From: Anopheles merus
Lineage: Eukaryota > Arthropoda > Insecta > Diptera > Culicidae
NCBI RefSeq assembly: GCF_017562075.2
Contig: NW_024427678.1
Coordinates: 25,360 to 89,359, forward strand
Length of the DNA: 64,000 bases
Reading direction: 5' to 3'
The notes below the pieces were generated by a model. That model was not told the DNA's origin. It did no database searches and saw nothing but the letters and a program-made list of their open reading frames with translations. Shown here in pieces: positions 40,101 through 55,100 of this stretch (its first letter is position 1; each line of letters starts with the position of its first letter). Position numbers and translations under genes: made by a program.

Positions 40101-43100
40101 TGAGTTTAATCGTAGAACCCATGTGCGGCTTTAGAAGACCGCTTCAATACCTTTCCAAAACTGTCTTAATCGTCTCGCTAGGACACATGGTTACGAAGTT
40201 ATGGCCATTTGAAGGAATGTCCAACTTTCCCATCCATCCATATGGCCATGGTTGAAATTTTGACGAAAATGCAAGGTCAACCATTATCGTTCTTATATCA
40301 TTGAGGCTTCTTGAATAACCAAACCAAAGCCCTGGAACACAATAATAAGGATCTTGGCGATGAAAAAGTCTCAAAATGGGTCATAGTGCACTATATACGC
40401 ATGCTAAAATTGATAGGTTTTCCCGAGTAAAATGCATTCAGAGCCCATTTACAAGACTATCCGTGAGTTTAATCGTAGAACCCATGTGCGGCTTTAGAAG
40501 ACCGCTTCAATACCTTTCCAAAACTGTCTTAATCGTCTCGCTAGGACACATGGTTACGAAGTTATGGCCATTTGAAGGAATGTCCAACTTTCCCATCCAT
40601 CCATATGGCCATGGTTGAAATTTTGACGAAAATGCAAGGTCAACCATTATCGTTCTTATATCATTGAGGCTTCTTGAATAACCAAACCAAAGCCCTGGAA
40701 CACAATAATAAGGATCTTGGCGATGAAAAAGTCTCAAAATGGGTCATAGTGCACTATATACGCATGCTAAAATTGATAGGTTTTCCCGAGTAAAATGCAT
40801 TCAGAGCCCATTTACAAGACTATCCGTGAGTTTAATCGTAGAACCCATGTGCGGCTTTAGAAGACCGCTTCAATACCTTTCCAAAACTGTCTTAATCGTC
40901 TCGCTAGGACACATGGTTACGAAGTTATGGCCATTTGAAGGAATGTCCAACTTTCCCATCCATCCATATGGCCATGGTTGAAATTTTGACGAAAATGCAA
41001 GGTCAACCATTATCGTTCTTATATCATTGAGGCTTCTTGAATAACCAAACCAAAGCCCTGGAACACAATAATAAGGATCTTGGCGATGAAAAAGTCTCAA
41101 AATGGGTCATAGTGCACTATATACGCATGCTAAAATTGATAGGTTTTCCCGAGTAAAATGCATTCAGAGCCCATTTACAAGACTATCCGTGAGTTTAATC
41201 GTAGAACCCATGTGCGGCTTTAGAAGACCGCTTCAATACCTTTCCAAAACTGTCTTAATCGTCTCGCTAGGACACATGGTTACGAAGTTATGGCCATTTG
41301 AAGGAATGTCCAACTTTCCCATCCATCCATATGGCCATGGTTGAAATTTTGACGAAAATGCAAGGTCAACCATTATCGTTCTTATATCATTGAGGCTTCT
41401 TGAATAACCAAACCAAAGCCCTGGAACACAATAATAAGGATCTTGGCGATGAAAAAGTCTCAAAATGGGTCATAGTGCACTATATACGCATGCTAAAATT
41501 GATAGGTTTTCCCGAGTAAAATGCATTCAGAGCCCATTTACAAGACTATCCGTGAGTTTAATCGTAGAACCCATGTGCGGCTTTAGAAGACCGCTTCAAT
41601 ACCTTTCCAAAACTGTCTTAATCGTCTCGCTAGGACACATGGTTACGAAGTTATGGCCATTTGAAGGAATGTCCAACTTTCCCATCCATCCATATGGCCA
41701 TGGTTGAAATTTTGACGAAAATGCAAGGTCAACCATTATCGTTCTTATATCATTGAGGCTTCTTGAATAACCAAACCAAAGCCCTGGAACACAATAATAA
41801 GGATCTTGGCGATGAAAAAGTCTCAAAATGGGTCATAGTGCACTATATACGCATGCTAAAATTGATAGGTTTTCCCGAGTAAAATGCATTCAGAGCCCAT
41901 TTACAAGACTATCCGTGAGTTTAATCGTAGAACCCATGTGCGGCTTTAGAAGACCGCTTCAATACCTTTCCAAAACTGTCTTAATCGTCTCGCTAGGACA
42001 CATGGTTACGAAGTTATGGCCATTTGAAGGAATGTCCAACTTTCCCATCCATCCATATGGCCATGGTTGAAATTTTGACGAAAATGCAAGGTCAACCATT
42101 ATCGTTCTTATATCATTGAGGCTTCTTGAATAACCAAACCAAAGCCCTGGAACACAATAATAAGGATCTTGGCGATGAAAAAGTCTCAAAATGGGTCATA
42201 GTGCACTATATACGCATGCTAAAATTGATAGGTTTTCCCGAGTAAAATGCATTCAGAGCCCATTTACAAGACTATCCGTGAGTTTAATCGTAGAACCCAT
42301 GTGCGGCTTTAGAAGACCGCTTCAATACCTTTCCAAAACTGTCTTAATCGTCTCGCTAGGACACATGGTTACGAAGTTATGGCCATTTGAAGGAATGTCC
42401 AACTTTCCCATCCATCCATATGGCCATGGTTGAAATTTTGACGAAAATGCAAGGTCAACCATTATCGTTCTTATATCATTGAGGCTTCTTGAATAACCAA
42501 ACCAAAGCCCTGGAACACAATAATAAGGATCTTGGCGATGAAAAAGTCTCAAAATGGGTCATAGTGCACTATATACGCATGCTAAAATTGATAGGTTTTC
42601 CCGAGTAAAATGCATTCAGAGCCCATTTACAAGACTATCCGTGAGTTTAATCGTAGAACCCATGTGCGGCTTTAGAAGACCGCTTCAATACCTTTCCAAA
42701 ACTGTCTTAATCGTCTCGCTAGGACACATGGTTACGAAGTTATGGCCATTTGAAGGAATGTCCAACTTTCCCATCCATCCATATGGCCATGGTTGAAATT
42801 TTGACGAAAATGCAAGGTCAACCATTATCGTTCTTATATCATTGAGGCTTCTTGAATAACCAAACCAAAGCCCTGGAACACAATAATAAGGATCTTGGCG
42901 ATGAAAAAGTCTCAAAATGGGTCATAGTGCACTATATACGCATGCTAAAATTGATAGGTTTTCCCGAGTAAAATGCATTCAGAGCCCATTTACAAGACTA
43001 TCCGTGAGTTTAATCGTAGAACCCATGTGCGGCTTTAGAAGACCGCTTCAATACCTTTCCAAAACTGTCTTAATCGTCTCGCTAGGACACATGGTTACGA

Positions 43101-46100
43101 AGTTATGGCCATTTGAAGGAATGTCCAACTTTCCCATCCATCCATATGGCCATGGTTGAAATTTTGACGAAAATGCAAGGTCAACCATTATCGTTCTTAT
43201 ATCATTGAGGCTTCTTGAATAACCAAACCAAAGCCCTGGAACACAATAATAAGGATCTTGGCGATGAAAAAGTCTCAAAATGGGTCATAGTGCACTATAT
43301 ACGCATGCTAAAATTGATAGGTTTTCCCGAGTAAAATGCATTCAGAGCCCATTTACAAGACTATCCGTGAGTTTAATCGTAGAACCCATGTGCGGCTTTA
43401 GAAGACCGCTTCAATACCTTTCCAAAACTGTCTTAATCGTCTCGCTAGGACACATGGTTACGAAGTTATGGCCATTTGAAGGAATGTCCAACTTTCCCAT
43501 CCATCCATATGGCCATGGTTGAAATTTTGACGAAAATGCAAGGTCAACCATTATCGTTCTTATATCATTGAGGCTTCTTGAATAACCAAACCAAAGCCCT
43601 GGAACACAATAATAAGGATCTTGGCGATGAAAAAGTCTCAAAATGGGTCATAGTGCACTATATACGCATGCTAAAATTGATAGGTTTTCCCGAGTAAAAT
43701 GCATTCAGAGCCCATTTACAAGACTATCCGTGAGTTTAATCGTAGAACCCATGTGCGGCTTTAGAAGACCGCTTCAATACCTTTCCAAAACTGTCTTAAT
43801 CGTCTCGCTAGGACACATGGTTACGAAGTTATGGCCATTTGAAGGAATGTCCAACTTTCCCATCCATCCATATGGCCATGGTTGAAATTTTGACGAAAAT
43901 GCAAGGTCAACCATTATCGTTCTTATATCATTGAGGCTTCTTGAATAACCAAACCAAAGCCCTGGAACACAATAATAAGGATCTTGGCGATGAAAAAGTC
44001 TCAAAATGGGTCATAGTGCACTATATACGCATGCTAAAATTGATAGGTTTTCCCGAGTAAAATGCATTCAGAGCCCATTTACAAGACTATCCGTGAGTTT
44101 AATCGTAGAACCCATGTGCGGCTTTAGAAGACCGCTTCAATACCTTTCCAAAACTGTCTTAATCGTCTCGCTAGGACACATGGTTACGAAGTTATGGCCA
44201 TTTGAAGGAATGTCCAACTTTCCCATCCATCCATATGGCCATGGTTGAAATTTTGACGAAAATGCAAGGTCAACCATTATCGTTCTTATATCATTGAGGC
44301 TTCTTGAATAACCAAACCAAAGCCCTGGAACACAATAATAAGGATCTTGGCGATGAAAAAGTCTCAAAATGGGTCATAGTGCACTATATACGCATGCTAA
44401 AATTGATAGGTTTTCCCGAGTAAAATGCATTCAGAGCCCATTTACAAGACTATCCGTGAGTTTAATCGTAGAACCCATGTGCGGCTTTAGAAGACCGCTT
44501 CAATACCTTTCCAAAACTGTCTTAATCGTCTCGCTAGGACACATGGTTACGAAGTTATGGCCATTTGAAGGAATGTCCAACTTTCCCATCCATCCATATG
44601 GCCATGGTTGAAATTTTGACGAAAATGCAAGGTCAACCATTATCGTTCTTATATCATTGAGGCTTCTTGAATAACCAAACCAAAGCCCTGGAACACAATA
44701 ATAAGGATCTTGGCGATGAAAAAGTCTCAAAATGGGTCATAGTGCACTATATACGCATGCTAAAATTGATAGGTTTTCCCGAGTAAAATGCATTCAGAGC
44801 CCATTTACAAGACTATCCGTGAGTTTAATCGTAGAACCCATGTGCGGCTTTAGAAGACCGCTTCAATACCTTTCCAAAACTGTCTTAATCGTCTCGCTAG
44901 GACACATGGTTACGAAGTTATGGCCATTTGAAGGAATGTCCAACTTTCCCATCCATCCATATGGCCATGGTTGAAATTTTGACGAAAATGCAAGGTCAAC
45001 CATTATCGTTCTTATATCATTGAGGCTTCTTGAATAACCAAACCAAAGCCCTGGAACACAATAATAAGGATCTTGGCGATGAAAAAGTCTCAAAATGGGT
45101 CATAGTGCACTATATACGCATGCTAAAATTGATAGGTTTTCCCGAGTAAAATGCATTCAGAGCCCATTTACAAGACTATCCGTGAGTTTAATCGTAGAAC
45201 CCATGTGCGGCTTTAGAAGACCGCTTCAATACCTTTCCAAAACTGTCTTAATCGTCTCGCTAGGACACATGGTTACGAAGTTATGGCCATTTGAAGGAAT
45301 GTCCAACTTTCCCATCCATCCATATGGCCATGGTTGAAATTTTGACGAAAATGCAAGGTCAACCATTATCGTTCTTATATCATTGAGGCTTCTTGAATAA
45401 CCAAACCAAAGCCCTGGAACACAATAATAAGGATCTTGGCGATGAAAAAGTCTCAAAATGGGTCATAGTGCACTATATACGCATGCTAAAATTGATAGGT
45501 TTTCCCGAGTAAAATGCATTCAGAGCCCATTTACAAGACTATCCGTGAGTTTAATCGTAGAACCCATGTGCGGCTTTAGAAGACCGCTTCAATACCTTTC
45601 CAAAACTGTCTTAATCGTCTCGCTAGGACACATGGTTACGAAGTTATGGCCATTTGAAGGAATGTCCAACTTTCCCATCCATCCATATGGCCATGGTTGA
45701 AATTTTGACGAAAATGCAAGGTCAACCATTATCGTTCTTATATCATTGAGGCTTCTTGAATAACCAAACCAAAGCCCTGGAACACAATAATAAGGATCTT
45801 GGCGATGAAAAAGTCTCAAAATGGGTCATAGTGCACTATATACGCATGCTAAAATTGATAGGTTTTCCCGAGTAAAATGCATTCAGAGCCCATTTACAAG
45901 ACTATCCGTGAGTTTAATCGTAGAACCCATGTGCGGCTTTAGAAGACCGCTTCAATACCTTTCCAAAACTGTCTTAATCGTCTCGCTAGGACACATGGTT
46001 ACGAAGTTATGGCCATTTGAAGGAATGTCCAACTTTCCCATCCATCCATATGGCCATGGTTGAAATTTTGACGAAAATGCAAGGTCAACCATTATCGTTC

Positions 46101-49100
46101 TTATATCATTGAGGCTTCTTGAATAACCAAACCAAAGCCCTGGAACACAATAATAAGGATCTTGGCGATGAAAAAGTCTCAAAATGGGTCATAGTGCACT
46201 ATATACGCATGCTAAAATTGATAGGTTTTCCCGAGTAAAATGCATTCAGAGCCCATTTACAAGACTATCCGTGAGTTTAATCGTAGAACCCATGTGCGGC
46301 TTTAGAAGACCGCTTCAATACCTTTCCAAAACTGTCTTAATCGTCTCGCTAGGACACATGGTTACGAAGTTATGGCCATTTGAAGGAATGTCCAACTTTC
46401 CCATCCATCCATATGGCCATGGTTGAAATTTTGACGAAAATGCAAGGTCAACCATTATCGTTCTTATATCATTGAGGCTTCTTGAATAACCAAACCAAAG
46501 CCCTGGAACACAATAATAAGGATCTTGGCGATGAAAAAGTCTCAAAATGGGTCATAGTGCACTATATACGCATGCTAAAATTGATAGGTTTTCCCGAGTA
46601 AAATGCATTCAGAGCCCATTTACAAGACTATCCGTGAGTTTAATCGTAGAACCCATGTGCGGCTTTAGAAGACCGCTTCAATACCTTTCCAAAACTGTCT
46701 TAATCGTCTCGCTAGGACACATGGTTACGAAGTTATGGCCATTTGAAGGAATGTCCAACTTTCCCATCCATCCATATGGCCATGGTTGAAATTTTGACGA
46801 AAATGCAAGGTCAACCATTATCGTTCTTATATCATTGAGGCTTCTTGAATAACCAAACCAAAGCCCTGGAACACAATAATAAGGATCTTGGCGATGAAAA
46901 AGTCTCAAAATGGGTCATAGTGCACTATATACGCATGCTAAAATTGATAGGTTTTCCCGAGTAAAATGCATTCAGAGCCCATTTACAAGACTATCCGTGA
47001 GTTTAATCGTAGAACCCATGTGCGGCTTTAGAAGACCGCTTCAATACCTTTCCAAAACTGTCTTAATCGTCTCGCTAGGACACATGGTTACGAAGTTATG
47101 GCCATTTGAAGGAATGTCCAACTTTCCCATCCATCCATATGGCCATGGTTGAAATTTTGACGAAAATGCAAGGTCAACCATTATCGTTCTTATATCATTG
47201 AGGCTTCTTGAATAACCAAACCAAAGCCCTGGAACACAATAATAAGGATCTTGGCGATGAAAAAGTCTCAAAATGGGTCATAGTGCACTATATACGCATG
47301 CTAAAATTGATAGGTTTTCCCGAGTAAAATGCATTCAGAGCCCATTTACAAGACTATCCGTGAGTTTAATCGTAGAACCCATGTGCGGCTTTAGAAGACC
47401 GCTTCAATACCTTTCCAAAACTGTCTTAATCGTCTCGCTAGGACACATGGTTACGAAGTTATGGCCATTTGAAGGAATGTCCAACTTTCCCATCCATCCA
47501 TATGGCCATGGTTGAAATTTTGACGAAAATGCAAGGTCAACCATTATCGTTCTTATATCATTGAGGCTTCTTGAATAACCAAACCAAAGCCCTGGAACAC
47601 AATAATAAGGATCTTGGCGATGAAAAAGTCTCAAAATGGGTCATAGTGCACTATATACGCATGCTAAAATTGATAGGTTTTCCCGAGTAAAATGCATTCA
47701 GAGCCCATTTACAAGACTATCCGTGAGTTTAATCGTAGAACCCATGTGCGGCTTTAGAAGACCGCTTCAATACCTTTCCAAAACTGTCTTAATCGTCTCG
47801 CTAGGACACATGGTTACGAAGTTATGGCCATTTGAAGGAATGTCCAACTTTCCCATCCATCCATATGGCCATGGTTGAAATTTTGACGAAAATGCAAGGT
47901 CAACCATTATCGTTCTTATATCATTGAGGCTTCTTGAATAACCAAACCAAAGCCCTGGAACACAATAATAAGGATCTTGGCGATGAAAAAGTCTCAAAAT
48001 GGGTCATAGTGCACTATATACGCATGCTAAAATTGATAGGTTTTCCCGAGTAAAATGCATTCAGAGCCCATTTACAAGACTATCCGTGAGTTTAATCGTA
48101 GAACCCATGTGCGGCTTTAGAAGACCGCTTCAATACCTTTCCAAAACTGTCTTAATCGTCTCGCTAGGACACATGGTTACGAAGTTATGGCCATTTGAAG
48201 GAATGTCCAACTTTCCCATCCATCCATATGGCCATGGTTGAAATTTTGACGAAAATGCAAGGTCAACCATTATCGTTCTTATATCATTGAGGCTTCTTGA
48301 ATAACCAAACCAAAGCCCTGGAACACAATAATAAGGATCTTGGCGATGAAAAAGTCTCAAAATGGGTCATAGTGCACTATATACGCATGCTAAAATTGAT
48401 AGGTTTTCCCGAGTAAAATGCATTCAGAGCCCATTTACAAGACTATCCGTGAGTTTAATCGTAGAACCCATGTGCGGCTTTAGAAGACCGCTTCAATACC
48501 TTTCCAAAACTGTCTTAATCGTCTCGCTAGGACACATGGTTACGAAGTTATGGCCATTTGAAGGAATGTCCAACTTTCCCATCCATCCATATGGCCATGG
48601 TTGAAATTTTGACGAAAATGCAAGGTCAACCATTATCGTTCTTATATCATTGAGGCTTCTTGAATAACCAAACCAAAGCCCTGGAACACAATAATAAGGA
48701 TCTTGGCGATGAAAAAGTCTCAAAATGGGTCATAGTGCACTATATACGCATGCTAAAATTGATAGGTTTTCCCGAGTAAAATGCATTCAGAGCCCATTTA
48801 CAAGACTATCCGTGAGTTTAATCGTAGAACCCATGTGCGGCTTTAGAAGACCGCTTCAATACCTTTCCAAAACTGTCTTAATCGTCTCGCTAGGACACAT
48901 GGTTACGAAGTTATGGCCATTTGAAGGAATGTCCAACTTTCCCATCCATCCATATGGCCATGGTTGAAATTTTGACGAAAATGCAAGGTCAACCATTATC
49001 GTTCTTATATCATTGAGGCTTCTTGAATAACCAAACCAAAGCCCTGGAACACAATAATAAGGATCTTGGCGATGAAAAAGTCTCAAAATGGGTCATAGTG

Positions 49101-52100
49101 CACTATATACGCATGCTAAAATTGATAGGTTTTCCCGAGTAAAATGCATTCAGAGCCCATTTACAAGACTATCCGTGAGTTTAATCGTAGAACCCATGTG
49201 CGGCTTTAGAAGACCGCTTCAATACCTTTCCAAAACTGTCTTAATCGTCTCGCTAGGACACATGGTTACGAAGTTATGGCCATTTGAAGGAATGTCCAAC
49301 TTTCCCATCCATCCATATGGCCATGGTTGAAATTTTGACGAAAATGCAAGGTCAACCATTATCGTTCTTATATCATTGAGGCTTCTTGAATAACCAAACC
49401 AAAGCCCTGGAACACAATAATAAGGATCTTGGCGATGAAAAAGTCTCAAAATGGGTCATAGTGCACTATATACGCATGCTAAAATTGATAGGTTTTCCCG
49501 AGTAAAATGCATTCAGAGCCCATTTACAAGACTATCCGTGAGTTTAATCGTAGAACCCATGTGCGGCTTTAGAAGACCGCTTCAATACCTTTCCAAAACT
49601 GTCTTAATCGTCTCGCTAGGACACATGGTTACGAAGTTATGGCCATTTGAAGGAATGTCCAACTTTCCCATCCATCCATATGGCCATGGTTGAAATTTTG
49701 ACGAAAATGCAAGGTCAACCATTATCGTTCTTATATCATTGAGGCTTCTTGAATAACCAAACCAAAGCCCTGGAACACAATAATAAGGATCTTGGCGATG
49801 AAAAAGTCTCAAAATGGGTCATAGTGCACTATATACGCATGCTAAAATTGATAGGTTTTCCCGAGTAAAATGCATTCAGAGCCCATTTACAAGACTATCC
49901 GTGAGTTTAATCGTAGAACCCATGTGCGGCTTTAGAAGACCGCTTCAATACCTTTCCAAAACTGTCTTAATCGTCTCGCTAGGACACATGGTTACGAAGT
50001 TATGGCCATTTGAAGGAATGTCCAACTTTCCCATCCATCCATATGGCCATGGTTGAAATTTTGACGAAAATGCAAGGTCAACCATTATCGTTCTTATATC
50101 ATTGAGGCTTCTTGAATAACCAAACCAAAGCCCTGGAACACAATAATAAGGATCTTGGCGATGAAAAAGTCTCAAAATGGGTCATAGTGCACTATATACG
50201 CATGCTAAAATTGATAGGTTTTCCCGAGTAAAATGCATTCAGAGCCCATTTACAAGACTATCCGTGAGTTTAATCGTAGAACCCATGTGCGGCTTTAGAA
50301 GACCGCTTCAATACCTTTCCAAAACTGTCTTAATCGTCTCGCTAGGACACATGGTTACGAAGTTATGGCCATTTGAAGGAATGTCCAACTTTCCCATCCA
50401 TCCATATGGCCATGGTTGAAATTTTGACGAAAATGCAAGGTCAACCATTATCGTTCTTATATCATTGAGGCTTCTTGAATAACCAAACCAAAGCCCTGGA
50501 ACACAATAATAAGGATCTTGGCGATGAAAAAGTCTCAAAATGGGTCATAGTGCACTATATACGCATGCTAAAATTGATAGGTTTTCCCGAGTAAAATGCA
50601 TTCAGAGCCCATTTACAAGACTATCCGTGAGTTTAATCGTAGAACCCATGTGCGGCTTTAGAAGACCGCTTCAATACCTTTCCAAAACTGTCTTAATCGT
50701 CTCGCTAGGACACATGGTTACGAAGTTATGGCCATTTGAAGGAATGTCCAACTTTCCCATCCATCCATATGGCCATGGTTGAAATTTTGACGAAAATGCA
50801 AGGTCAACCATTATCGTTCTTATATCATTGAGGCTTCTTGAATAACCAAACCAAAGCCCTGGAACACAATAATAAGGATCTTGGCGATGAAAAAGTCTCA
50901 AAATGGGTCATAGTGCACTATATACGCATGCTAAAATTGATAGGTTTTCCCGAGTAAAATGCATTCAGAGCCCATTTACAAGACTATCCGTGAGTTTAAT
51001 CGTAGAACCCATGTGCGGCTTTAGAAGACCGCTTCAATACCTTTCCAAAACTGTCTTAATCGTCTCGCTAGGACACATGGTTACGAAGTTATGGCCATTT
51101 GAAGGAATGTCCAACTTTCCCATCCATCCATATGGCCATGGTTGAAATTTTGACGAAAATGCAAGGTCAACCATTATCGTTCTTATATCATTGAGGCTTC
51201 TTGAATAACCAAACCAAAGCCCTGGAACACAATAATAAGGATCTTGGCGATGAAAAAGTCTCAAAATGGGTCATAGTGCACTATATACGCATGCTAAAAT
51301 TGATAGGTTTTCCCGAGTAAAATGCATTCAGAGCCCATTTACAAGACTATCCGTGAGTTTAATCGTAGAACCCATGTGCGGCTTTAGAAGACCGCTTCAA
51401 TACCTTTCCAAAACTGTCTTAATCGTCTCGCTAGGACACATGGTTACGAAGTTATGGCCATTTGAAGGAATGTCCAACTTTCCCATCCATCCATATGGCC
51501 ATGGTTGAAATTTTGACGAAAATGCAAGGTCAACCATTATCGTTCTTATATCATTGAGGCTTCTTGAATAACCAAACCAAAGCCCTGGAACACAATAATA
51601 AGGATCTTGGCGATGAAAAAGTCTCAAAATGGGTCATAGTGCACTATATACGCATGCTAAAATTGATAGGTTTTCCCGAGTAAAATGCATTCAGAGCCCA
51701 TTTACAAGACTATCCGTGAGTTTAATCGTAGAACCCATGTGCGGCTTTAGAAGACCGCTTCAATACCTTTCCAAAACTGTCTTAATCGTCTCGCTAGGAC
51801 ACATGGTTACGAAGTTATGGCCATTTGAAGGAATGTCCAACTTTCCCATCCATCCATATGGCCATGGTTGAAATTTTGACGAAAATGCAAGGTCAACCAT
51901 TATCGTTCTTATATCATTGAGGCTTCTTGAATAACCAAACCAAAGCCCTGGAACACAATAATAAGGATCTTGGCGATGAAAAAGTCTCAAAATGGGTCAT
52001 AGTGCACTATATACGCATGCTAAAATTGATAGGTTTTCCCGAGTAAAATGCATTCAGAGCCCATTTACAAGACTATCCGTGAGTTTAATCGTAGAACCCA

Positions 52101-55100
52101 TGTGCGGCTTTAGAAGACCGCTTCAATACCTTTCCAAAACTGTCTTAATCGTCTCGCTAGGACACATGGTTACGAAGTTATGGCCATTTGAAGGAATGTC
52201 CAACTTTCCCATCCATCCATATGGCCATGGTTGAAATTTTGACGAAAATGCAAGGTCAACCATTATCGTTCTTATATCATTGAGGCTTCTTGAATAACCA
52301 AACCAAAGCCCTGGAACACAATAATAAGGATCTTGGCGATGAAAAAGTCTCAAAATGGGTCATAGTGCACTATATACGCATGCTAAAATTGATAGGTTTT
52401 CCCGAGTAAAATGCATTCAGAGCCCATTTACAAGACTATCCGTGAGTTTAATCGTAGAACCCATGTGCGGCTTTAGAAGACCGCTTCAATACCTTTCCAA
52501 AACTGTCTTAATCGTCTCGCTAGGACACATGGTTACGAAGTTATGGCCATTTGAAGGAATGTCCAACTTTCCCATCCATCCATATGGCCATGGTTGAAAT
52601 TTTGACGAAAATGCAAGGTCAACCATTATCGTTCTTATATCATTGAGGCTTCTTGAATAACCAAACCAAAGCCCTGGAACACAATAATAAGGATCTTGGC
52701 GATGAAAAAGTCTCAAAATGGGTCATAGTGCACTATATACGCATGCTAAAATTGATAGGTTTTCCCGAGTAAAATGCATTCAGAGCCCATTTACAAGACT
52801 ATCCGTGAGTTTAATCGTAGAACCCATGTGCGGCTTTAGAAGACCGCTTCAATACCTTTCCAAAACTGTCTTAATCGTCTCGCTAGGACACATGGTTACG
52901 AAGTTATGGCCATTTGAAGGAATGTCCAACTTTCCCATCCATCCATATGGCCATGGTTGAAATTTTGACGAAAATGCAAGGTCAACCATTATCGTTCTTA
53001 TATCATTGAGGCTTCTTGAATAACCAAACCAAAGCCCTGGAACACAATAATAAGGATCTTGGCGATGAAAAAGTCTCAAAATGGGTCATAGTGCACTATA
53101 TACGCATGCTAAAATTGATAGGTTTTCCCGAGTAAAATGCATTCAGAGCCCATTTACAAGACTATCCGTGAGTTTAATCGTAGAACCCATGTGCGGCTTT
53201 AGAAGACCGCTTCAATACCTTTCCAAAACTGTCTTAATCGTCTCGCTAGGACACATGGTTACGAAGTTATGGCCATTTGAAGGAATGTCCAACTTTCCCA
53301 TCCATCCATATGGCCATGGTTGAAATTTTGACGAAAATGCAAGGTCAACCATTATCGTTCTTATATCATTGAGGCTTCTTGAATAACCAAACCAAAGCCC
53401 TGGAACACAATAATAAGGATCTTGGCGATGAAAAAGTCTCAAAATGGGTCATAGTGCACTATATACGCATGCTAAAATTGATAGGTTTTCCCGAGTAAAA
53501 TGCATTCAGAGCCCATTTACAAGACTATCCGTGAGTTTAATCGTAGAACCCATGTGCGGCTTTAGAAGACCGCTTCAATACCTTTCCAAAACTGTCTTAA
53601 TCGTCTCGCTAGGACACATGGTTACGAAGTTATGGCCATTTGAAGGAATGTCCAACTTTCCCATCCATCCATATGGCCATGGTTGAAATTTTGACGAAAA
53701 TGCAAGGTCAACCATTATCGTTCTTATATCATTGAGGCTTCTTGAATAACCAAACCAAAGCCCTGGAACACAATAATAAGGATCTTGGCGATGAAAAAGT
53801 CTCAAAATGGGTCATAGTGCACTATATACGCATGCTAAAATTGATAGGTTTTCCCGAGTAAAATGCATTCAGAGCCCATTTACAAGACTATCCGTGAGTT
53901 TAATCGTAGAACCCATGTGCGGCTTTAGAAGACCGCTTCAATACCTTTCCAAAACTGTCTTAATCGTCTCGCTAGGACACATGGTTACGAAGTTATGGCC
54001 ATTTGAAGGAATGTCCAACTTTCCCATCCATCCATATGGCCATGGTTGAAATTTTGACGAAAATGCAAGGTCAACCATTATCGTTCTTATATCATTGAGG
54101 CTTCTTGAATAACCAAACCAAAGCCCTGGAACACAATAATAAGGATCTTGGCGATGAAAAAGTCTCAAAATGGGTCATAGTGCACTATATACGCATGCTA
54201 AAATTGATAGGTTTTCCCGAGTAAAATGCATTCAGAGCCCATTTACAAGACTATCCGTGAGTTTAATCGTAGAACCCATGTGCGGCTTTAGAAGACCGCT
54301 TCAATACCTTTCCAAAACTGTCTTAATCGTCTCGCTAGGACACATGGTTACGAAGTTATGGCCATTTGAAGGAATGTCCAACTTTCCCATCCATCCATAT
54401 GGCCATGGTTGAAATTTTGACGAAAATGCAAGGTCAACCATTATCGTTCTTATATCATTGAGGCTTCTTGAATAACCAAACCAAAGCCCTGGAACACAAT
54501 AATAAGGATCTTGGCGATGAAAAAGTCTCAAAATGGGTCATAGTGCACTATATACGCATGCTAAAATTGATAGGTTTTCCCGAGTAAAATGCATTCAGAG
54601 CCCATTTACAAGACTATCCGTGAGTTTAATCGTAGAACCCATGTGCGGCTTTAGAAGACCGCTTCAATACCTTTCCAAAACTGTCTTAATCGTCTCGCTA
54701 GGACACATGGTTACGAAGTTATGGCCATTTGAAGGAATGTCCAACTTTCCCATCCATCCATATGGCCATGGTTGAAATTTTGACGAAAATGCAAGGTCAA
54801 CCATTATCGTTCTTATATCATTGAGGCTTCTTGAATAACCAAACCAAAGCCCTGGAACACAATAATAAGGATCTTGGCGATGAAAAAGTCTCAAAATGGG
54901 TCATAGTGCACTATATACGCATGCTAAAATTGATAGGTTTTCCCGAGTAAAATGCATTCAGAGCCCATTTACAAGACTATCCGTGAGTTTAATCGTAGAA
55001 CCCATGTGCGGCTTTAGAAGACCGCTTCAATACCTTTCCAAAACTGTCTTAATCGTCTCGCTAGGACACATGGTTACGAAGTTATGGCCATTTGAAGGAA